64,000 nucleotides of DNA from Planctomycetaceae bacterium (GTDB lineage Bacteria; Planctomycetota; Planctomycetia; Pirellulales; PNKZ01): NCBI GenBank assembly GCA_016793115.1, contig JAEUIN010000207.1, forward strand, positions 62,001 to 126,000, in the 5' to 3' direction. The notes beneath the pieces were generated by a model. It did no database searches and was not told the origin of the DNA. It saw nothing but the letters and a program-made list of their open reading frames with translations. Position numbers and translations under genes: made by a program. Below, piece after piece: positions 54,471 through 63,109 of the stretch (its first letter is position 1; every line of letters begins with the position of its first letter).

Positions 54471-57209
54471 TTACCGCGCAAAGGCCGCCGCCGCTTTGCG
54501 AATCGCCGACGTGAGGGTTTGCCGCGTCGTGAAAAAAGATTTCCAGGGATCGTGCTTGAGCCGGCGGAGCCTGTTGGGAACATTGGCGACAGTGAAGTCT
54601 GCGGGGCCGTGGATTCGGCTTAGTTCGTCCCAGCCGATCGGCAGCGCTACCGACGCCGTGGGGCGGCTCCGTGTTGAATAAGATGCGACGCTCGTCGCAC
54701 CCCGCTGATTTCGTAAATAGTCGATGAATATCTTGCCTTTGCGGAGGTTCTTAGTCATCTTCGCAACGTACCGCTCAGGCTCATGCAGCGCGAGTCCGTA
54801 GGAGATGTCGTGCGAGAATTCTTTGACCTCGTCCCAGGAGTTGCGGCGAGCGAGAGGAACCACCACATGCACGCCTTTGCCGCCGGACGTGCGCACAAAC
54901 GCGTCAAGATTAAGTTCTGCAAGAAGGTCGCGGATTTGCTCCGCGCCGCGGCGCACCGTCGACCAGGGGACGTCGGGATCCGGGTCAAGATCGAAGATCA
55001 TTTGGTCGGGGTGCTCGAGTTTGTCGTTTCGCGAACCCCAGGGGTGCATTTCCAGAGTCCCAATTTGCACCAACGAAATGAGCCCTTCCAGGCCGTCGAT
55101 TGTCACATAGCGCTCGTTTTTCTTTACGGCGGAAACAAGCACGCTCTTGATCTCGTCGGGGAGATTGTCTTTCCAATTCTTTTGATAAAAGCACTCACCC
55201 GACGCTCCCTCCGGACAACGAACGAGCGTGAGCGGTCGACCGACCACGTAGGGAAGAATCCAGTCGGCTACGGATTCGTAGTATGCGGCAAGATCGAGTT
55301 TGGTCACGCCGACGTCAGGAAACAGAATTCGATCCGGGTGCGTCAGCCGAACGCCTGCGATGCGGGCTTCGGATTTCGAATCCTTCGCGGCGTTTACCGA
55401 AGAGCGTTTTGTCACCCGTGGGCCGCCGCTCGCCGCCGGGCGATTGCGAAGTTTTTCGCGGATTGTTTGTTCGCGTACCACTTCTCGGGCCTCCTTGTCT
55501 TCGCGCAAGCCTTGAAACGACGGGTGTCGAAGAGCCCCGTCTGCAGTCCACTCGGTAAACTCAATTTCCGCAACGAGTTTAGGTTCGACCCACGTCGGCA
55601 CATCGCGAAAAGCTTCTTTTGGCGGGGCCGTGTAAGGGCATTGCGCTGTGACGAGGCGTTCCAGACGCTTTCGCAGTTCGGCTAGTTGAGCGGAATCGAA
55701 GCCGGTGCCCACTTTTCCGCAATAACGGAGCAGCCCGTTTGGGTCGAAATACCCAAGTAGCAATGCTCCGAAGCCGATCCGAGCCCTGCCCGGCTCGGTG
55801 AATCCTCCCACGACGAACTCTTGTCGGCCGGAGCATTTCACTTTGAGCCACGATGGGCTTCGCAACGAAACATAGGGGGCGTCGCGCCGTTTGGAAACAA
55901 TTCCTTCCAACCCGCGTTTGCAAGCCGCGCGGAAGAAAGTGTCCCCTTCGCCGACCACATGTTCGCTCAACCGCACTACTTTTCGTGTCGCCGACGAGAA
56001 GTGCTCGATTACCGACTTCAGTTTGTGCTTGCGCGTTTCGAGCGGTACGCTACGCAAGTCGTAACCGTCGAAGAACGGCAAATCAAACGCGAAAAAGATC
56101 GATTGATCCTGGCGCTGATCGCGCAGCGCATTTTGAAGCGATTGAAAGTCGGACACTCCGCGATCGTCGAGAGCCACAATCTCGCCGTCGATCACGCCTC
56201 TAAACTCCTCCTTCGTCAGCAGGTCGGCAACGTGAGAAAACTTCTCCGTCCAATCGTTCCCATTGCGGGTAAGCAGTCGTACTCGCCGTCCACCGCCGAC
56301 GGCCAATAAGCGATAGCCGTCGAACTTAAGCTCGTGGAGCCAATCGTCGCCCGCAGGAGGCAACGCTTCGAGAGTTGCGAGCTGTGGTGTGAAGTTCTCA
56401 GGCATCGCTCCTCTAATCGAGCCCGCCGGCATCGACGCCGGTGAACTACCATCTTCTGCTTTCCGTTTTGCAGTCGTACGCGGCTTGCGCTTGGTTCGGC
56501 TTGTCGCTCGCGTTTTCGTCGTGCGTTTCACGGTGCCGCTCGTCGTTGGTTTCTTCTTACGTGGGACAGGTTTCCGAGTCTTTGTCGATGAATTGCGTGG
56601 ACTACTTCGGGCGACAGGTTCCTCTCCATTACGTACCCAGACTCGCTTCTTCTGCACTGCGATTTGCTCGAGCGTTCTCCCGGTCAAAACACTTTTCGTT
56701 GCACGCTCCGTCAGACCGTGTCCATCGCCGGGTTGGGCATACTTGTCCTTGTGTTTGATGAGAAGCCATTGCGCTCGTCCCTTTTCGACGCGCATCCGCA
56801 CCAGCGCCCAACTCCCTTTCAATTTTTTTCCGCGCAGCTCAAACTTCAAGCTGCCGCGGCGAAAGCCTTCACGTGGGTCTTCGACCGCTTCCCAAGTGCC
56901 GTGGTCCCAGACCATCACCGTGCCGCCGCCGTACTCTCCGGCGGGAATGATCCCCTCGAAGTCGCCGTAATCGACCGGATGATCTTCGACCTGCATCGCC
57001 AGCGCTTTGATCGCAGGATCTAAGCTTGGGCCTTTCGGCACGGCCCAACTTTTCAGAACACCGTCGAACTCGAGGCGAAAGTCGTAGTGCAGGTGACTTG
57101 CCGCGTGTTTTTGCACGACGAACAGATGCCCGGTTCGGCTGAGTTGCTTGCCTTTCGGTTCCGCCGTCTTATGGAAGTCTCTCTTCTTGTTGTATTCGGT
57201 AAGCGACAT
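54471..57209 (-). CDS. ligD: ATP-dependent DNA ligase D, non-homologous end joining
   Basis: A 912-residue enzyme with three domains in the order phosphoesterase, ligase, polymerase. Seen: phosphoesterase (about 1-190) with HYDFRLEFDG and a HPVDYGDFEG-IIPAGEYGGG block; a Lys/Arg/Thr-rich linker (about 190-265); the ligase (about 275-590) with catalytic K295 in ELKFDGYR; and the primase-like polymerase (about 620-905) with LTHPDRILFPD, QIGTLEMHPWG and the metal ligands DLDPDPDVPW. It repairs double-strand breaks with Ku by resecting, filling and sealing ends. ku lies 46 bases upstream on the same strand, so the pair forms an operon. Confidence 0.96.
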   Translation of the reverse strand: MSLTEYNKKRDFHKTAEPKGKQLSRTGHLFVVQKHAASHLHYDFRLEFDGVLKSWAVPKGPSLDPAIKALAMQVEDHPVDYGDFEGIIPAGEYGGGTVMVWDHGTWEAVEDPREGFRRGSLKFELRGKKLKGSWALVRMRVEKGRAQWLLIKHKDKYAQPGDGHGLTERATKSVLTGRTLEQIAVQKKRVWVRNGEEPVARSSPRNSSTKTRKPVPRKKKPTTSGTVKRTTKTRATSRTKRKPRTTAKRKAEDGSSPASMPAGSIRGAMPENFTPQLATLEALPPAGDDWLHELKFDGYRLLAVGGGRRVRLLTRNGNDWTEKFSHVADLLTKEEFRGVIDGEIVALDDRGVSDFQSLQNALRDQRQDQSIFFAFDLPFFDGYDLRSVPLETRKHKLKSVIEHFSSATRKVVRLSEHVVGEGDTFFRAACKRGLEGIVSKRRDAPYVSLRSPSWLKVKCSGRQEFVVGGFTEPGRARIGFGALLLGYFDPNGLLRYCGKVGTGFDSAQLAELRKRLERLVTAQCPYTAPPKEAFRDVPTWVEPKLVAEIEFTEWTADGALRHPSFQGLREDKEAREVVREQTIREKLRNRPAASGGPRVTKRSSVNAAKDSKSEARIAGVRLTHPDRILFPDVGVTKLDLAAYYESVADWILPYVVGRPLTLVRCPEGASGECFYQKNWKDNLPDEIKSVLVSAVKKNERYVTIDGLEGLISLVQIGTLEMHPWGSRNDKLEHPDQMIFDLDPDPDVPWSTVRRGAEQIRDLLAELNLDAFVRTSGGKGVHVVVPLARRNSWDEVKEFSHDISYGLALHEPERYVAKMTKNLRKGKIFIDYLRNQRGATSVASYSTRSRPTASVALPIGWDELSRIHGPADFTVANVPNRLRRLKHDPWKSFFTTRQTLTSAIRKAAAAFAR

Positions 57210-57255
57210 AACTCAGGGCCGGAATTGCCGGTGCGCGACCTTTTAGAATGGTGAG

Positions 57256-58146
57256 TTAGGAAGCTTTGCGTTTTCGCGACGGCGATTTTCGTTTGACCGC
57301 TTTGGGCTTCTTGTGCTTCGATGCCGCATTCGGCAGGCGTATCGTGTGCTCGCCGCCGCGCCGCTTAGTGGACGCCACGCTACGCTTGAGCGCGTCAATC
57401 AGATTAATCACCGGACCGGGCTCGCCGTCCGATTCGCTTTCCACGACTTCATCGGCGGCGACCTTTTCGTTGATTGTGGCGGACATTCGCTTGCGAAAAT
57501 CGTCTTGGTAATGCGCCCAATCGACGCGGTCGACGCTCGACTCGGCGATCAAGCGTCTGGCCAGCCGCAATTCTTGCGCCTTGGCTTTCACCGCTGGAGC
57601 TTCGTCGGCGAAGTCGTCGACCGACTTCAATTGGGCCGCGTAGCGCAGAAGGGACATCGTCAGCAGCTTGCCCTCCGGGCGCAACAGAATCAGTCGTTCC
57701 TTGCGCCAAAGCACGGCTTCCGCCAAGGCCCAGCGTTTTTCCTCAAGCATGGCTTGGCACAATAGCGCGTACGGCTGCTCTCCCGCTTCGCCGTCCGGCA
57801 ACAGGTAATACGAACTCCCTTCAAACTTCAGGGGATCAATTTCGCTTGTACCAACGAAGTTTTCGATGACGATGCCCTTCTCGCCGTTAAGCGAGGCCTT
57901 CGGCTTATCACCTGGGTCAAATTCGACGTACTTCCCCTTCGCGTATTCATAGGCCGTGACGATTTCACTGTTGTCGACTTCGCCGTGGATCGGGCACACC
58001 TTGCGGTAGCGAATCCTGCTATGACAGGCCTTATGCAACTGGTGAAAGGCAAAGTCGCGTCCTTCGGGCGCTTCAGCCGTGAAGGCCTTCACGGGAACGG
58101 AGACCAAACTCAAACGGATGAAACCTGACCAAACTGGACGAGCCAT
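57256..58146 (-). CDS. ku: Ku homodimeric DNA-end-binding protein
   Basis: A 296-residue Ku protein that clamps broken DNA ends and recruits LigD. The start at 58146 begins MARPVWSGFIRLSLVSVPVKAF, as in known Ku proteins; the 71-codon extension upstream is rejected. Seen: the Ku core to about 235 (SRIRYRKVCPIHG, EIVTAYEYAKGKYV), followed by a Lys/Arg-rich C-terminal tail (about 265-296, KPKAVKRKSPSRKRK) of the kind that helps DNA binding in other bacteria. Upstream of ligD. Confidence 0.96.
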   Translation of the reverse strand: MARPVWSGFIRLSLVSVPVKAFTAEAPEGRDFAFHQLHKACHSRIRYRKVCPIHGEVDNSEIVTAYEYAKGKYVEFDPGDKPKASLNGEKGIVIENFVGTSEIDPLKFEGSSYYLLPDGEAGEQPYALLCQAMLEEKRWALAEAVLWRKERLILLRPEGKLLTMSLLRYAAQLKSVDDFADEAPAVKAKAQELRLARRLIAESSVDRVDWAHYQDDFRKRMSATINEKVAADEVVESESDGEPGPVINLIDALKRSVASTKRRGGEHTIRLPNAASKHKKPKAVKRKSPSRKRKAS

Positions 58147-58333
58147 CGTAGTGAACCTGCGTACAAGGCTCGTCCCTGAGCACTGCTCTCGAAAAGGATT
58201 AACGAAACCGATCGCCTGCCGGCAATGCCTGGAATGCAATCGCAGTGCCGGCGGTCGTGCTTCGCCGTCGTGCGTAGAATGGGGCGGTCGAGTGCCTTGT
58301 CCAACTTCCGGTACATCTAACTTGAGGCCGCCT

Positions 58334-58654
58334 GTGGCTCGCCCCGTCTCCATCAACATTCCTCATCAATTGGGGCAAGCCGAGGCCCGACGCCGCATCG
58401 AGCAGGGCTTTGCGCAAATTCAAAGCGGTATGACCGGCGGAATGTTCGGGCTCGTCTCCTTCAAGCAATCTTGGCAAGGAGACCGGCTGCAATTCGAAGG
58501 GGGCGGGCTGGGTCAGTGCATCAGCGGCAGGCTTGAAATCCTGCCTGACTCCGTGCAGTTACAGATCGACCTGCCCGCACTCCTGGCGGCGATCGCGGAC
58601 CGCATCGCCGGAAGCGTCAAAAAGGAGACGCAAAAGTTGTTGGAGAAGAAATAG
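58334..58654 (+). CDS. Polyhydroxyalkanoic acid system family protein
   Basis: A 106-residue protein of the PHA_gran_rgn family. The start is the GTG at 58334, before the conserved part VSINIPHQLGQAEARRRIEQG; the frame is open further upstream but that part overlaps the start of ku and has no homology. Seen: FKQSWQGDRLQFEG and GRLEILPDSVQLQIDLPALLA, then a basic amphipathic end. Family members are linked to PHA granules, but no PHA synthase is in the window, so the role here is unproved. Confidence 0.8.
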   Translation: MARPVSINIPHQLGQAEARRRIEQGFAQIQSGMTGGMFGLVSFKQSWQGDRLQFEGGGLGQCISGRLEILPDSVQLQIDLPALLAAIADRIAGSVKKETQKLLEKK

Positions 58655-58661
58655 TCGCGGT

Positions 58662-59018
58662 TTACTTCTGAACCCATTGAGGCGGCGGTTGGATATCCGG
58701 GGCGACGGGGCTCCCGGCGTCCTTTCGTCCGCTCCCTGCAAAGCGGCTAATTGCGCGTACTGTCATGTCATGATCACAGGCAATCTGGCAACTCAGGCGG
58801 ATACCGGACAGCCCGCGCGCCGCGAGCAGATCGCGCTCCGCGACGGTCATCTTATCAGGTTCGCCCGCTAAGAATTCCACGCGGCACGTCGTGCAACGGG
58901 CATTTCCGCCGCAGGCATGCAATTGATCGATACCCGCTTCATCCGTGAGCGCCGCGACCAATCGCTTGCCTTGCGGCACTTCGAATTCGCCCACTCCGTC
59001 GACGGTTAGCTTCGGCAT
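58662..59018 (-). CDS. 2Fe-2S ferredoxin (adrenodoxin-like)
   Basis: A 118-residue protein. The start at 59018 gives MPKLTVDGVGEFEVPQGKRL; the longer frame adds 28 unlikely residues. Cluster cysteines are C36, C42, C45 and C77 (HACGGNARCTTC and LSCQ), the C-x5-C-x2-C-xn-C pattern of plant/vertebrate-type ferredoxins. A short C-terminal tail of about 30 residues follows. It should carry one electron for an unknown partner; no reductase is adjacent. Convergent with the PHA-system gene. Confidence 0.9.
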   Translation of the reverse strand: MPKLTVDGVGEFEVPQGKRLVAALTDEAGIDQLHACGGNARCTTCRVEFLAGEPDKMTVAERDLLAARGLSGIRLSCQIACDHDMTVRAISRFAGSGRKDAGSPVAPDIQPPPQWVQK

Positions 59019-59165
59019 CGAGAATTCCTGTCGTATCAGGTTGCGGCGGCTGCCTTGCGACAATTGTCGCGGCATTATTCCGCACACAGCCCGCCAAGAC
59101 AAGTCGCCCCATCGACATGGTTGGGCATTCTGCTTCCGATGCGAAAGTGGTACGGTGTTTCAACG

Positions 59166-60398
59166 ATGTCTTCAATGACCCCCGACTCAACGCCGAGCGA
59201 TACGAAACCGCTACCTCGCGGTCGGCGGTGTTTCACTTGCTTTCGGCCGCCTGGACATTGCTACTGCGCATTCGTGACGCGGGTTGAGAATCGGACTGAG
59301 GTGGTGATCTTGCAGCACCGACGCGAGCGGCGGCATCGCTTCAACACCGCGCGACTCGCGGCCTTGTGGCTGCGCAACTCGCGAATCGTCATCGGCAATA
59401 TCGCCGATTTAGCGCGCGTCGACGGGATTGCGCCCGACGCCGGGTTGCTGTCCCCCGGCGACGGCGCGATCGAGCTGAATGAACTTCCCGCCGAACGGAG
59501 CCCCGCGCAACTCGTCGTGCTTGACGGGACTTGGCACCATACCAAGACGCTGCTGCGTGCTATTCCTTGGCTGGCTCAATTGCCGCGATATCGATTGGCG
59601 CCGTCGGCCCCGAGCCGTTATCGGATTCGCCGTGAACCGAATGCTGACGCTCTCTCGACGGTCGAAGCCATCGTCGCCGCGCTTCGAGCGCTCGAGCCTG
59701 AAACGCAGGGCCTAGATGCGGTTCTCGACGCCTTTTCGCAGATGATCGATCGGCAAATCGCTCATCCGAAAGCGGAACTCGGCCGGCGCCGCAATGAGAG
59801 TCGCTATCGAAGCGTGGGCAACATTCCCGGCATCGTGCTAAACGAGCCGGAACGACTCGTCTTGGTTTACGGGGAAACGTCGCCGCAGCGATCCGAAGTT
59901 ATCCGGCCGTGTCGGCGGCCGACGTATTGGGTCGCGGAACGACTCGGCACGGGCGAACGATTCGAAAGTGCCGTCGAGTTGCCGACTTCGATCGACGACG
60001 GCGTTTTTGCACACTGGGATTTGCCGCGCTCGGTGTTCGACGGAGCGCCGGCTCTGCAAGACGTCGTCGCCCATTGGCGGGAGTTTCTGAGGCCGGGCGA
60101 CGTCCTCGCCGCTTACTGCCGTGCGACGGCCGATCTCTTACCGTCGTTAGGAAGCGATCGGGACGGATGCCTTCTTCTCAAGTCGATCGACTTCACCGGC
60201 CGCCGCTATCGATCTTTAGAAGAAACCATCGCCGAAGAAAGAATTGAAACGGTCGAAGCGGGTCATGCCGGTCGCGCCGGCCGCCGCGTCGCCAACGCCG
60301 TGGCGCTCGTCCGGCATCTCTACCGCATCGGCAATGAAGTTCGCCGGCGGCGGCAGTCTGACGAAAAAAGCCCCCGGACGCTCGCCGGAGGCTCTTAA
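59166..60398 (+). CDS. DTW-domain tRNA aminocarboxypropyltransferase-like protein with C-terminal extension
   Basis: A 410-residue protein from the Met at 59166. The N-terminal 200 residues are a DTW (TDD) domain: CFTCFRPPGHCYC, ILQHRRERRHRFNTARLAALWL, VLDGTWHHTKTLLRAIPWL and YRIRREPNADALSTVEAI. Such enzymes add 3-amino-3-carboxypropyl to uridine in tRNA (TapT/TuaA-like). The remaining 200 residues are not part of the usual domain and contain a conserved-looking HWDLPRSVFDG segment. The extension may be a separate domain; I do not recognise it. A minus-strand terminator overlaps its end. Confidence 0.85.
   Translation: MSSMTPDSTPSDTKPLPRGRRCFTCFRPPGHCYCAFVTRVENRTEVVILQHRRERRHRFNTARLAALWLRNSRIVIGNIADLARVDGIAPDAGLLSPGDGAIELNELPAERSPAQLVVLDGTWHHTKTLLRAIPWLAQLPRYRLAPSAPSRYRIRREPNADALSTVEAIVAALRALEPETQGLDAVLDAFSQMIDRQIAHPKAELGRRRNESRYRSVGNIPGIVLNEPERLVLVYGETSPQRSEVIRPCRRPTYWVAERLGTGERFESAVELPTSIDDGVFAHWDLPRSVFDGAPALQDVVAHWREFLRPGDVLAAYCRATADLLPSLGSDRDGCLLLKSIDFTGRRYRSLEETIAEERIETVEAGHAGRAGRRVANAVALVRHLYRIGNEVRRRRQSDEKSPRTLAGGS
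60364..60392 (-). terminator. Intrinsic terminator of the PDZ-protein gene
   Basis: Stem GCCCCCGG (60370-60377) with CCGGAGGC (60385-60392), seven-base loop, then TTTTTT on the minus strand (60369-60364). It lies inside the last codons of the plus-strand DTW gene, about 30 bases beyond the stop of the PDZ gene. Confidence 0.8.
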
Positions 60399-60423
60399 GA
60401 TTCCCGCTCGCTGCCGCATAGAA

Positions 60424-61089
60424 TTAGTTCAGCGGCGGAATCTGTCCGTACTTCACGCTCGGTTTCATCGAGCCCTGCTGAAACAACTCGGCCGGGTTTT
60501 TCGTGCCGTCGTTCGGCGGAAACGTCGGCTGCGGGACTTTCGACTGAGGCAACTTCGGCAGCGAACCGCTGAGCTTGCCTCCCGGTAAAGCTTGCAGCGC
60601 CTTTTCGAAAGTTTTTTTGCTCTCGATGGTTTGTTTTTTCCAAACCGGCTTTTTCATGAAGGCCGCCGTCCCAGCATCGGCCGTAAACGTCAGCGTGGGG
60701 TAAAGGTAGCCGAAGTTCGGACGGTACAAGCGAACGATCGCAGGCTGATTCGGGCCGACTGCCAGTTTTGCTTCACGCAGATCTTGCAGCGAGTGAACGG
60801 GATAGATCGCTCCCGCCGACCAGAATCCTTGAATAATGTCGCCCCGCATCAATCCCGCCGCGTCGGCCGAGGTGGCCGGCATCAGTCCGGATATCTTCGG
60901 TCCGTAGCCGGTTTCGTAGATATACACGCCGAGCGTCAATCCGGTTCCGTCGTTGGCCTTGTTATGGGGATACGGCGTAAAGCCCGGATCCGGATAATAC
61001 TGGGCCAGCGCTTGATCGGCGCCTGCCAGCGCCAGACTCGCCGTCGCCACGAGGCCCATCAACGCATTGCTCACCCAGTTCGTCGCCAC
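60424..61089 (-). CDS. Secreted PDZ-domain-like protein
   Basis: A 221-residue protein with a GTG start preceded by AAGGAG. A signal peptide (about 8-29, ALAQ cleavage region) leads to a PDZ-like domain (about 48-125): LGVYIYETGYGPKISGLMPATSADAAGLMRGDIIQGFW is the carboxylate-binding and ligand-groove region. The end is Pro/Lys-rich. No protease domain is present, so it is probably an adaptor or part of a larger secreted system. Its own transcript ends at the adjacent terminator. Confidence 0.8.
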   Translation of the reverse strand: MATNWVSNALMGLVATASLALAGADQALAQYYPDPGFTPYPHNKANDGTGLTLGVYIYETGYGPKISGLMPATSADAAGLMRGDIIQGFWSAGAIYPVHSLQDLREAKLAVGPNQPAIVRLYRPNFGYLYPTLTFTADAGTAAFMKKPVWKKQTIESKKTFEKALQALPGGKLSGSLPKLPQSKVPQPTFPPNDGTKNPAELFQQGSMKPSVKYGQIPPLN

Positions 61090-61115
61090 GATCCACGCTC
61101 CTTGCCTGAATTCAA

Positions 61116-61139
61116 ATTGATAGTTCGGTCACTATCAAT
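61116..61139. promoter_or_regulatory. Inverted repeat upstream of the PDZ-protein gene
   Basis: ATTGATAG (61116-61123) and CTATCAAT (61132-61139) form a perfect eight-base inverted repeat with an eight-base gap, 27 bases upstream of the GTG. AT-rich in a GC-rich region, so an operator or leader hairpin is plausible. Short enough to occur by chance. Confidence 0.3.
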
Positions 61140-61238
61140 GAAAGCGCGGAGCGGCGGCGGATGTTTCACCGCGAGCGGGGCAATTCACCGATGGCGGCCG
61201 CAATTGGCCCTCTTGCCGGACGAAAATCGCGACGGGGC

Positions 61239-61646
61239 TTAGTTGTCGCCGAGAACTTCGTTGAGAACCTCTTCCGACACGTAGATCGGCAGCGGCGGGT
61301 CGCACGTCACGGCGACGGCAATGGCGTCGCTCGGCCGGCTGTCGATCTCGACGACGTCACCTTCGTGCTTCACGCGAAGCTTGGCGAAGTAGGTGTGGTC
61401 CTTGAGTTCGGTGATGACCACGCTTTCGAATTCGCCCCCGAGGTTTTGCACGGCGCTGACGACCAAGTCGTGCGTCAGCGGGCGGGGCTTGGCGATTCCC
61501 TTCACGCAGCGGTCAATACTCGTCGCTTCGAAAATCCCGATTAAAATCGGAAAAGTTCGTTCCCCTTCGACTTCCTTGAGATAAATCACCTGCTGGTCGT
61601 TGATCTCGCTAATGATGATCCGCGACAGCTCCATTTGAACGGGCAT
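61239..61646 (-). CDS. Bifunctional-nuclease family protein
   Basis: A 135-residue protein of the DUF151/BFN family: LSRIIISEINDQQVIYLKEVEGERTFPILIGIFEA, PRPLTHDLV and SRPSDAIAVAVTCDPPLPIYVSEEV are the signature blocks. Some members degrade DNA and RNA in vitro, but the physiological role is unsettled. About 150 bases before the PDZ gene; probably a separate unit. Confidence 0.9.
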   Translation of the reverse strand: MPVQMELSRIIISEINDQQVIYLKEVEGERTFPILIGIFEATSIDRCVKGIAKPRPLTHDLVVSAVQNLGGEFESVVITELKDHTYFAKLRVKHEGDVVEIDSRPSDAIAVAVTCDPPLPIYVSEEVLNEVLGDN

Positions 61647-61792
61647 AAAAGTCCCTTCACCTCAAACTCCGCTCGCGTTTTGCGGGCGGTGCGACACCGG
61701 CGATAGATCAATTATAAGACCGCGGCGCGACGCTTCGCCAGTAGGCGCGGGATGAATCATGGCGTCTCGCCCGGCGCTGATAATAAGTCGAT

Positions 61793-63109
61793 TCAACGGA
61801 CATCGGCGGTCGGCTGCGGAAGGCGAAACCATGCCGACTCGGCGGGGAAAAATTGTGAGAGGTGGATTCGATCGTATCGGTAGTGAGCCAATGAGCGCAA
61901 GACGGCATCTCTCTGCGTGCCGACGTATCTCTCGTCGGGACAGAGCGTAACGACCCAAGCGGCGAACAACGGCTCGCGCATGTAGTCCTTTTCGATGTGC
62001 AAACGGGGCGAAACGCGGTGCTGCACCCGCAAGCCCGCGTTGGCGACGGCCACCGTTTCCGCTTCGCTCGTTTGCGGCTTCCAGGCTTCATTCATCAAAC
62101 GCCAGTTCGATTCGAATCGCTCCGTGCCGTTCACGTCGAATTTCTCGATAAGCGGCAGGCTCTGTGCCGAAAGCTGGGCGCTATGCAACAGCCCTTCGGC
62201 ATAGGCGGCCCTCCGCACGGGATCGGTTTCCATTTCCCAGAGCGCTCTTAACGCAGTCACGCCGACCGAACCGGTCCATGAATGCCTCGGGCCTTGGTTG
62301 CGATCGAACACAAGTCCGGTGCGGCAGACTTCGAGACGAGATCGCCCGTCGTTGCTTCCTCTTGCCGAGGCGGCTTCGCAGTACTTTTTCTCCCAGGCTT
62401 CGTCGCCGGTGAACTCGTGCATGGCCTTCAATACGAAAAGCAGCCGCGGCGAACCCTCCCATCCCGGCTGCAGGAAAGTGCCGCGGTGGGTCGACGGACC
62501 GCCGTCACACGGCATGCGCCAACCATTACGCTCAAGAATCGAGACGACGTCGCAGAACTTAGCCTTGAGTCGCGCACGCTCGTCGGGAGTACCGATGTCG
62601 TCGTGGAGAAAACGCCAGATTCCGTAGAGCCACGGCGTCGTTTGATCGTTCGATCCCATCGGATAGGTTGTCTTGCCGTCGTCGGCGACCCCGCGGGCAA
62701 TAAAGCCGGGCGTGTTGCCTCGCGACGCCAAGAACAAGAGACCGTCGACGAGCCGGCGAATTTTAGTGAGATCGGCTTCCGATTTCGTGCGGTGATAGCG
62801 ATTAATAAGTCCGTCGAGATACAGCCCGTTGAACATCGGGCCGTCTTCGACCGGTACGCCCCAGGAGAGCGCGCTCGGCTTGTGCTCTCGGCAGTCTTGC
62901 GGAGTGGGACGCAAATACTTGCCTTCTAGATCCGTATAGTCGAGCACGACGTTGTACGGATCGACGAACCGCTTCCAAATCTGCTTGTGAACCTGCTCCA
63001 CGGCCGCAGCGGCGCGGAGTTCCAGCGCTTCCTCGGCGAGCGACCCGCGCGGGACGGCGATCAAAGTGAGTGCGATAAATAACGTCGCATATCTCGTTGT
63101 ACGGCTCAT
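61793..63109 (-). CDS. Secreted alpha-helical protein of unknown function (438 aa)
   Basis: A signal peptide (about 5-25, SLAEE) precedes a largely helical protein with repeated aromatic and Gly motifs: NGLYLDGLINRYHRT, DQTTPWLYGIWRFLHD, GWEGSPRLLFVLKAMHEFTGD and WTGSVGVTALRALWEME. The pattern fits an alpha/alpha-toroid, as in many glycoside hydrolases and polysaccharide lyases, but no family is certain. Its start overlaps the sialidase stop by one base (TAATG), so the two are translationally coupled and likely act together on a glycan. Confidence 0.68.
   Translation of the reverse strand: MSRTTRYATLFIALTLIAVPRGSLAEEALELRAAAAVEQVHKQIWKRFVDPYNVVLDYTDLEGKYLRPTPQDCREHKPSALSWGVPVEDGPMFNGLYLDGLINRYHRTKSEADLTKIRRLVDGLLFLASRGNTPGFIARGVADDGKTTYPMGSNDQTTPWLYGIWRFLHDDIGTPDERARLKAKFCDVVSILERNGWRMPCDGGPSTHRGTFLQPGWEGSPRLLFVLKAMHEFTGDEAWEKKYCEAASARGSNDGRSRLEVCRTGLVFDRNQGPRHSWTGSVGVTALRALWEMETDPVRRAAYAEGLLHSAQLSAQSLPLIEKFDVNGTERFESNWRLMNEAWKPQTSEAETVAVANAGLRVQHRVSPRLHIEKDYMREPLFAAWVVTLCPDERYVGTQRDAVLRSLAHYRYDRIHLSQFFPAESAWFRLPQPTADVR

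Noticed and set aside
54783..55685. A 300-codon plus-strand frame inside ligD.
   Set aside because: Antisense to the ligase and polymerase domains, no motifs.
58147..58359. An N-terminal extension of ku by 71 codons.
   Set aside because: Ku homology begins exactly at the inner Met, and the extension is antisense to the PHA-system leader.
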